64,000 nucleotides of DNA. Origin: Hamiltosporidium tvaerminnensis. Its lineage: Eukaryota > Microsporidia > Dubosqiidae. The translations under genes and the position numbers were made by a program. Below are positions 57,201-64,000 of the stretch, one piece after another. A model generated the notes under the pieces. It was not told the origin of the DNA. It worked only from the letters and a program-made list of their open reading frames with translations, and did not search any database. Each line of letters opens with the position of its first letter. Position 1 is the stretch's first letter. The stretch is from positions 406,501-470,500 of the forward strand of contig JAKIMF020000005.1 of assembly GCA_022605425.2 (NCBI GenBank), read 5' to 3'.

Positions 57201-58830
57201 AACATTTTGTTTCGTTTTAAAATAAATATTTCTATGGCGGCATAGTGAAAACATAGAAAAACATGCAAAAAAGAAATATGTATAGAGGAGATATTCTATC
57301 GATCACGGCTGTGTTTTGTTGAATCAAATGATCTCACTTTACCGAGAAACGCAGGGTTAAAAGCATCTGTAAAGCCTGCCGCTTCAAAGAACATATTTCT
57401 AATCCTCTATAATCGTATAAACTTTGTAATGCTTTGGAGAATACCAGTTACATAAATAGAATCCACATAATTGTTTTAGAACAATTATCTAAAAAGTGAA
57501 AAAAAAGTAACTAAAAATACTAGATTTATTAAAAAGAAATTACAGCTTTTTTAAAATGCCCAAAGTGTTTAGAAAAAATTAAAACAAAACAAGGAAAACC
57601 CAAGACATAGCTTATGTCATAGGGTAAAAGAAACAGCTGGTTTAAAGTTGAAAGTTTTTCAGCATTAAAATTATCAGATATTTTTATTAGGGTAAATACT
57701 AAATTGTTAATGCTATCTCGTAAAAATACTTCTATATAATATGTTGATTTTGTTCTCAAGGCCTTGATCTTTCTTTTACAGTAACAAAATAAATGTGTTT
57801 TGGATTAGTATGTAAACAGCATATACACAAGTTACAAACGAAACCAGTAAGAGACCCATATAGGTTTTAATTGAGAAATAAACGTTTGTTTTTGCAATTT
57901 TAAGAGCCACTTGAATTATTTTAAGTAAATAAAGAAGAAGCTTAGAAATGTTAATGAAAAAAATTTTCTAAGAACAAATTCGCACAATAGAAAGCTTCAT
58001 CATATTTTTACAAGATAGTAACAAATGTAATACGAGAATATTAAAAAGCATTACATATTCGATATACAAAAAAATTAATGTTACAAATAACATTGTAATT
58101 TGAAAAATTGGTATACATGAGTTTTTAGTTCTAAGAAATCTTTGAGATAGATAGAGAACGAATAAAGGATATTCTACAATGGTATTAAGCGTATTAAGGA
58201 TATAAATATATTTTAGGTCATTGAAGCAAAATGAAAAGAAACCTTACGCGTGAAATTCGACAAAAGGTATAAAAACTATGCATTAAAAGAATAGTTTGCA
58301 ATTATGCTTCGAATTAAAATGAGTAAATTATCGGTATCGGCATCACTTATTAAATGCATGTTCAATGATTAAAAGTTAAAATAAAATAAATCTTTAAATA
58401 AATTCTTTAAAAGAAGATACAAAAAGGAAACAATACATTTAAATAGAAACACATACTAATGCTCAGAGTAACTCAATAATGTATTTATTTTTGATATAAA
58501 AGAAATCAAAATTACAAGATTAGTTAGATAATAAAAAAATTCTGCTCAATATACTAGAAACCAAAAATCTAAGAGGCATGACTTTTTACCTGCCTAACTT
58601 AATTATATTTTTTTATAGTTTGAAATAATTTCATACTATAACATGAAGTGATGTAGTTCAGAACATCTTATGATATATTTTAGAAGACACCAGAACAGAT
58701 AAAGAATGCACCTATATGGTTGAACATGCTGCACGAGCACATATAACCACTCTTTTTTAAAGTATTTGATTATAAGCAAGGTTTGGTATATATCAGAGCT
58801 TTAGGGTATATTGTAATATCATACTAGAAA
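57200..58830 (+). mobile_element. Family L retrotransposon relic, plus strand
   Basis: Endonuclease region at about 58460-58740 translates in pieces as NNVFIFDIKEIKI, RNQKSKRHDFLP, FEIISYYNMK and FRRHQNR, matching NSSDIFILDKKNKV, KLRKYDLLA, VEIIYYVIT and LEDQK of the long copy in order. A knuckle-like ICKACRFKEH near 57365-57395 is a weaker match. An extra stretch of roughly 850 bp separates the two. The 3' end is cut at the AT microsatellite before 58868. Confidence 0.6.
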
Positions 58831-58867
58831 AAGGATACAAAAACGAATTATAATATATATATATATA

Positions 58868-61800
58868 TAATTCAATAAAATGGAAGTTATAAAAAAATAA
58901 ATACCCAAATTATTTTGCAAAATCGATGGTTAAAGGCTCAAAATATAATTTACAACCAAAATATAGAATAAAAATTATTTAAAAATATATTCAATGAAAT
59001 GAAAATAGGAAATGTAAATCCGAATAACAAATAAATCTGAAATTACTGATATGCCAAAAATCAATATTTTCTAGTAAAATAATATTAGATTGTGTTTTAT
59101 AGTTTGTTTTAATAATTCTAAAAATATATTTTTGATTGTAATTATTTAAGCACTAGTATCTTTTATAAATAGCAACAATAATAGAAAACTTGCGAAAGTC
59201 ATTGCCGGAAACAGCTCGAAACTATTTTTTAAACACATCTTAGAAAATTAAATTCGATTCGTTTGTATTTTTGAATTTTTACGGATTAGTTCTGTGCTAG
59301 AATTATTTAGATTGCACCTGGTACTTTTTTTAAGTAAAACACCAAAGTTTATAACTCCTATTATTGGTTATAAATACCGTATCTACTCAAGTTTCTCACT
59401 GATATAAAAACCGAAAATACAAGGGGCATATAAGGTACTCTGATTTCGTTTATAACGAAACAAGGCACTTTATACATCCCTAAACTTATGCAACAATACT
59501 TTATATTTGATTTTTGTCAAAAAAAATGTTTTACAGTGGTTTAATTTATACGAATAAAGAAATTGAAGATATATTAAGTAAATTGGGTTTTAAAAAATAA
59601 AAAATAAATTAAAATCGAATTTTATTGTTAAAATAAATATGCTCAAAATATCGCTAAATACAAATTTTGTAAAAATTATTAAAAATTACCATCATAATAA
59701 AAAGAGAAGGAATTAAATTACTTGACACACTTGTTTAAAAAAATATATTGTAGCTTGCAATAATATATTTTTTCCATTATAGTGTAAAAATTTTAACATT
59801 TTGAAAATATTTTTGTATAATAATTAAACAAATTTAACTTTCTTTCGCTGTGCTAATTTACCAATACGAAATTTTTTTTCCTTCAGGTTCGCGAAATAAA
59901 TTTTTTTAGCTATTCTTTTTAAATATTTCAGAAAATTCTTTACCTTTTATAATATAAATGGTCTCTTAATGACTAGATTTAAACTTGTTGCACATTTTTT
60001 TAATAATTTTAATGTATTAATTATATCACACATTCTATTTTATCAAATGATAAAGAAATGTAAAAATTAGAAAGTTTTTTATCTAATAAATAGCTAATTT
60101 TTTTTTTGTAAAAATGTTATATTATTCCATGACAATGATGCAGCCATTGGTAGCTTAGATCCAGGTTCTCAAACATTCAGTCGGTGCATTTCGATAAACC
60201 TCTATCTCAATGCAATAACTCCCATATGTAGGTAAAATATTTTGAATGGGGGATCTGGTTTTTCTTGATTGTTAATGTCAGTTGCTCGAGAGTGATCGCA
60301 GGTCTAAATAAACATCGGCTACGCCATGATACGCAGTATAATCATTTTTTTAGATTTTTGAACCCAATAGAGTGACGGATAAGATTATTTGTAGCTCATT
60401 TATTAAGATAAAGTAGTATTACAATCTCACACATGTTGTTAATGTGCATCGCGAAGATGAATAAATACTTCGTATTTAATTCAATTACTTTATGATGTAA
60501 TCCCAATGGCTTTATTAGACATTGATACGATATGAGAATCGATAACAAGTTGTTATATTTGTGATGTATAGATTTAAAAATACGTAAGTTTTATATTTGG
60601 ATATCTTTTAATGAAGATTTTGTTTATTATAATAAAAACTAGTCACAAAGAAAGAAATTCCACCATCCAACAGGTATAATCTATTATTTACGACCTGGTT
60701 TTTTAAATAATATATTTTTGTATCTCCGAAATTCCAAGCCTTCGTAACTGAATATAAAAAGCTAAGGCTTTACGCTTTCACATCGCAATAACTTAAAATT
60801 TATTATTTCCTGTCGTATTTTATTCTGTTTCCCCTGTAAAAAATATAAACAGCTTTAATAAAATATCGACTCGAAATTGCATCAATTTTTCGTATGTAAA
60901 ATGAAAATTTAAAAATTCCCAAGTTTTCAATTAGATTTTCTATCTATATGCTCGGTTTTTAAAGAATTTCTTCTAAAATTTTCTAATTTTTTGTTCTAAT
61001 TTGATTTTGTCTCCCCTCTATTAAATTCTATCACTCTCCCATTTTGAATGCATTTCCTTGTTAAATTGCATAATTAGAGTAAATATATGTCAATAAAAAC
61101 CGTAAAAAAATATTTTTTCAAAACGTCTGATTTAAAGTATATTTTTGTAACTTAAGTCTTATATTCTCCATTTTTTAAATCTTATATTTTAGATTTTGGA
61201 TCAAATTCAAATTGTGTCATTTAAAGGAAAAGTAAAAAAAGCCAGTGAGAAGACTAGCATATAAAAAGCGGAATAAAAAAGGATACATTTAAATTCAACA
61301 TTTTTTTATTCTGTGATAATTTTTCTTAAGTTTATTTGTTTGATTTCCTTTTTTTATAATAAATTTTATTTTTTTTTGATTTTTATAAATTCTTTTAATT
61401 TTTTTTTATTTTAGAAGATCTTAGTTTACACAAATTTTTTAATTTATCACAAAATATATTTTTTCCCGGTAAAAAGCCATTTACCGATAAACAAACTCTA
61501 AATAGAATATTTTTTAATCTCCATCCGATTTAGCAGTGTGTGATCTGCTGGATTTTACTTTTGGCCAGGGTAAGAACAATGGGGGGGTCAATATAAAGTA
61601 CAACATTAAATGATTAAAATAGCAACTGTAGTAGTTAAAAAATGTTTTTTATGTGTAGCTTTTTCATCAAATATATTGGTTGATATACCAACTCATGCTC
61701 TTTTATGCATTTTGATATATGATTAATTCGTCTCATCATGATCTAGTTTTCTAATCCAAACCAGAGTAAAAGAAGGTCAAGAGGCCGGCTTTTCTCTAAA

Positions 61801-64000
61801 TATAAAAGATTTTTTTGTGTCTAAAAGTTGACCTAGATATAAATAAGTCCTTGATGGTTCTCAAAATGATGCTTGATATAAATTAGAGTTATGTGCTAAA
61901 TTAACACACTAAAATTTTATGAATGTTTTTCTGCAATCTATTTGATAATGATTGAGGCGTTTTAATTATTATGTAAGCGTTCGAAGATACAACTTCTTCA
62001 ATCAATGCTAAAATTGTGAATAAACAACATTCTGTCATATCTATACGGTAATAATCTGATATAAAGTAATTTCAGCCCAGAGAGCGTGTACACAATAATT
62101 CTAATATTGTGTATTTTTCAATCTAAATAAAATTTGATTTCATATTGTGTTAAAACATTTAATACGTGAGATTATAGAGGATTTATGATCTAGACAAATA
62201 TAAATTCAAAAAAAATAAATACCATCTTCGATTTTAGAATGTACCTTGATTTTTAATGAGTATCAAATTGCGATGTATAAAAACGTTAGAGTGACGATTA
62301 TGATGCATAATAAAATACTTTCTAACCAATTAAAAATATGTTTTTTTGTAATAATCTTTGAAGGAGATCTTTGGCTAAGTTATATATCTATATCTCTTTT
62401 ATATGAATAATAGGCATTGAATCATAAATATCTCTGAGAATCAAAAGTAGGCTTTTACCAATCATAATAAATATTAAGCTGTTGATAATCAGGTTTCCAT
62501 ATACTATATATATAATCACCTAAATTGAAATATATGTAATTTTTTCAGAAATCGGAAAATATATACTTAGTTAAATTGAGAATTTATACCTCTGTTTATT
62601 TGGCTATCAATTTTCGTTATAAGATCAAAAATTTACCATTTAATAAAGCAATGTTTATTAGTCTTTAACGAAAAAATACTAGATTATATTTTTAGATTAA
62701 ATTATTTTTAAGGGACCGGGATTTTATGAATGACTTGGTTTTTTTATAATTCGAAGTATAAATATTGTTTTATGGTTCTTTACACCAATATATGATTATG
62801 TTTCAGCAATTTTAGTGAACAATAGCACCTTTAAACATAATTAAAGGCTCAAAACCATGATCTGACTTTTCAAAAAACAGCAGATTAGAACTATAATAAG
62901 AAAATATTTTGCTGCTTAATTTATATTTTGAGATTTAAGAAACGAAAATTATTATAGAATTGCCAAATTAAAAAATTGTGAATAAAAATATTTTTTTTAC
63001 TTCATTATGGTATTTTATCATGTGATTATATTTTAAAAGAAAAAATTCTTGTTTATGGATATTTATATCAGATCATTCCAAATTCATAAGTGAAAGTATT
63101 AAATTTTTGCATTTTTCTTCAATTTCATGAAAAGCTATAGATATGTTTTTGATATTTGCATAGAGCTTTAATTCTTCTCGATAAGTAGAAATAATTTCAC
63201 CATATTCGTCAATACAAAAATTATATGCAAAAGAATCTACTCTATCTATGTGAGCAGATAATTCCATAGATTGAATAAAACATTTATTTTTTAAAGTGAA
63301 ATCGTCTTTTTTTATTTTCTTTTCGAAAAAATATCCTTTGTTAATATATTCTATAGAAAATATATTGTTTACAACCATAACTATATCTTTTCTAATTGGA
63401 TTCACAAAATCCACATCTACTCTACGCGTAGGCATTGATTTAAGGCTTAGGATAGACTGATTTTGCATATCATGAAAATTCTCTTCTATCTTTTCCGTAA
63501 ATTTAATCGCAGAATACTTCAAAAAAAGTTCTTCTGATACAAAAAAAGCTTTTAATTCCTTAAGATTTTGAAAGTATATTATATATTCAGAAGAAACAAT
63601 TTTTTCATAATAGAATTTTACAGTGCAAAAAGTTTTAGAAGTATCCGAAGAACTTAAGAAATAGCCATCATTTTTCAAATTATTCGAACTACTATCAAAA
63701 AAAAATACAGGGGTCATGAATGACGTATTTCTAACTTTTAGATATTTAAAAATAATTTTCTTGAATAAAAAGATATCTAAATTTGGTATTTTTCCTCTAC
63801 AAATAAAGATAAATGTTTTTTGACTAAGAAAATTTGTCGCATTCATCTGGAAATCCAGACTTTTAGAAAAAATCTTTTTGATAGATTCTATATTTAAATT
63901 TTCATTCTTAAAATTATTTATATGATAATGAAAATATCTGAAGACTTTAGAAATGTCCTCGTAAATAAAATTTGTTCCGTTATTTATTACAATTTTTTCT
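58868..64000 (+). repeat. Duplicon C
   Basis: The left part (58868-59660) is the reverse complement of 47640-48375, and from about 59390 it runs parallel to duplicon A with an offset of about 19535 until the window ends. Non-coding parts differ from A by scattered substitutions and indels. From about 62930 to 63635 it is identical to A as far as I can read. Confidence 0.88.
63073..64000 (-). CDS. Secreted protein family, copy 3, N-terminal part outside the window
   Basis: Open without a stop from 63073 to the window edge, so the 5' end is missing; the Met at 63846 is internal. Upstream of it the frame continues as NGTNFIYEDISKVFRYFH and NIESIKKIFSKSLDFQ, matching copy 2. In contrast to copy 2 it keeps the nine-base A-run and the extra C, so the frame is intact across PVFFFDSSSNNLKNDGYFL. 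The C-terminal part holds NPIRKDIVMVVNNIFSIEY and NKGYFFEKK, as in the 434-residue copy 1. Family role unknown; secretion is inferred from the signal peptides of copies 1 and 2. Confidence 0.75.
   Translation of the reverse strand, partial: EKIVINNGTNFIYEDISKVFRYFHYHINNFKNENLNIESIKKIFSKSLDFQMNATNFLSQKTFIFICRGKIPNLDIFLFKKIIFKYLKVRNTSFMTPVFFFDSSSNNLKNDGYFLSSSDTSKTFCTVKFYYEKIVSSEYIIYFQNLKELKAFFVSEELFLKYSAIKFTEKIEENFHDMQNQSILSLKSMPTRRVDVDFVNPIRKDIVMVVNNIFSIEYINKGYFFEKKIKKDDFTLKNKCFIQSMELSAHIDRVDSFAYNFCIDEYGEIISTYREELKLYANIKNISIAFHEIEEKCKNLILSLMNLE

Noticed and set aside
1-64000. tRNA genes, rRNA genes and CRISPR arrays
   Set aside because: No convincing T-loop/anticodon pairings, no rRNA signature and no spacer-repeat arrays were seen. 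A covariance-model search would be needed to exclude a tRNA.

Overview
The window looks like a microsporidian genome of the expanded, repeat-rich kind. It is very AT-rich. The few intact housekeeping genes are short, divergent and intron-free, and all five with a visible start carry a CCC (or CCCC) motif 5 to 10 bases before the ATG, as is known for microsporidian genes. I do not assign a genus. No rRNA, tRNA or CRISPR was recognised.

Housekeeping genes, left to right: the C-terminal part of a Myb/telobox DNA-binding protein (1-474); the spliceosomal Sm F core protein (3504-3752) between two sets of tandem repeats; an unrecognised 50-residue gene (4147-4299); 6-phosphogluconolactonase (13365-13976); V-ATPase subunit H (21017-22213); and cytosolic methionyl-tRNA synthetase (26864-28471). 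They serve unrelated pathways (splicing, pentose phosphate pathway, proton pumping, translation) and form no operon-like unit.

A second group encodes predicted secreted or membrane proteins without the CCC motif. Two are small Ser/Thr/Gly/Asn-rich paralogues (8474-8743, 17870-18190). Three belong to a roughly 430-residue secreted family (30713-32017 intact; 43540-44878 frameshifted; 63073-64000 open but cut by the window end). One is a short membrane protein (37543-37944).

Most of the rest is mobile or decayed DNA. Family L is a non-LTR retrotransposon with reverse transcriptase, CCHC knuckle and a restriction-like endonuclease domain; it has one long broken copy (49254-53048) and at least five relics. 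Family U is about 745 bp, apparently non-coding, with ten roughly full-length copies. Family S is about 237 bp with four copies. The best-preserved U and S copies and one L copy are flanked by near-identical 14-bp direct repeats, which suggests that one insertion machinery mobilises all three. A Merlin/ISXO2-type DNA transposon relic with inverted ends lies at 25449-26640.

From 37.9 to 53.2 kb there is a dense block of nested repeats: a tandem U pair, duplicon A (39560-44880), a decayed U, duplicon B (inverted and old), an L fragment, another U, then the long L copy. The block is bracketed by a roughly 108-bp direct repeat. Duplicon A recurs at 58868-64000 (copy C). The 53.2-57.2 kb stretch holds no intact gene.
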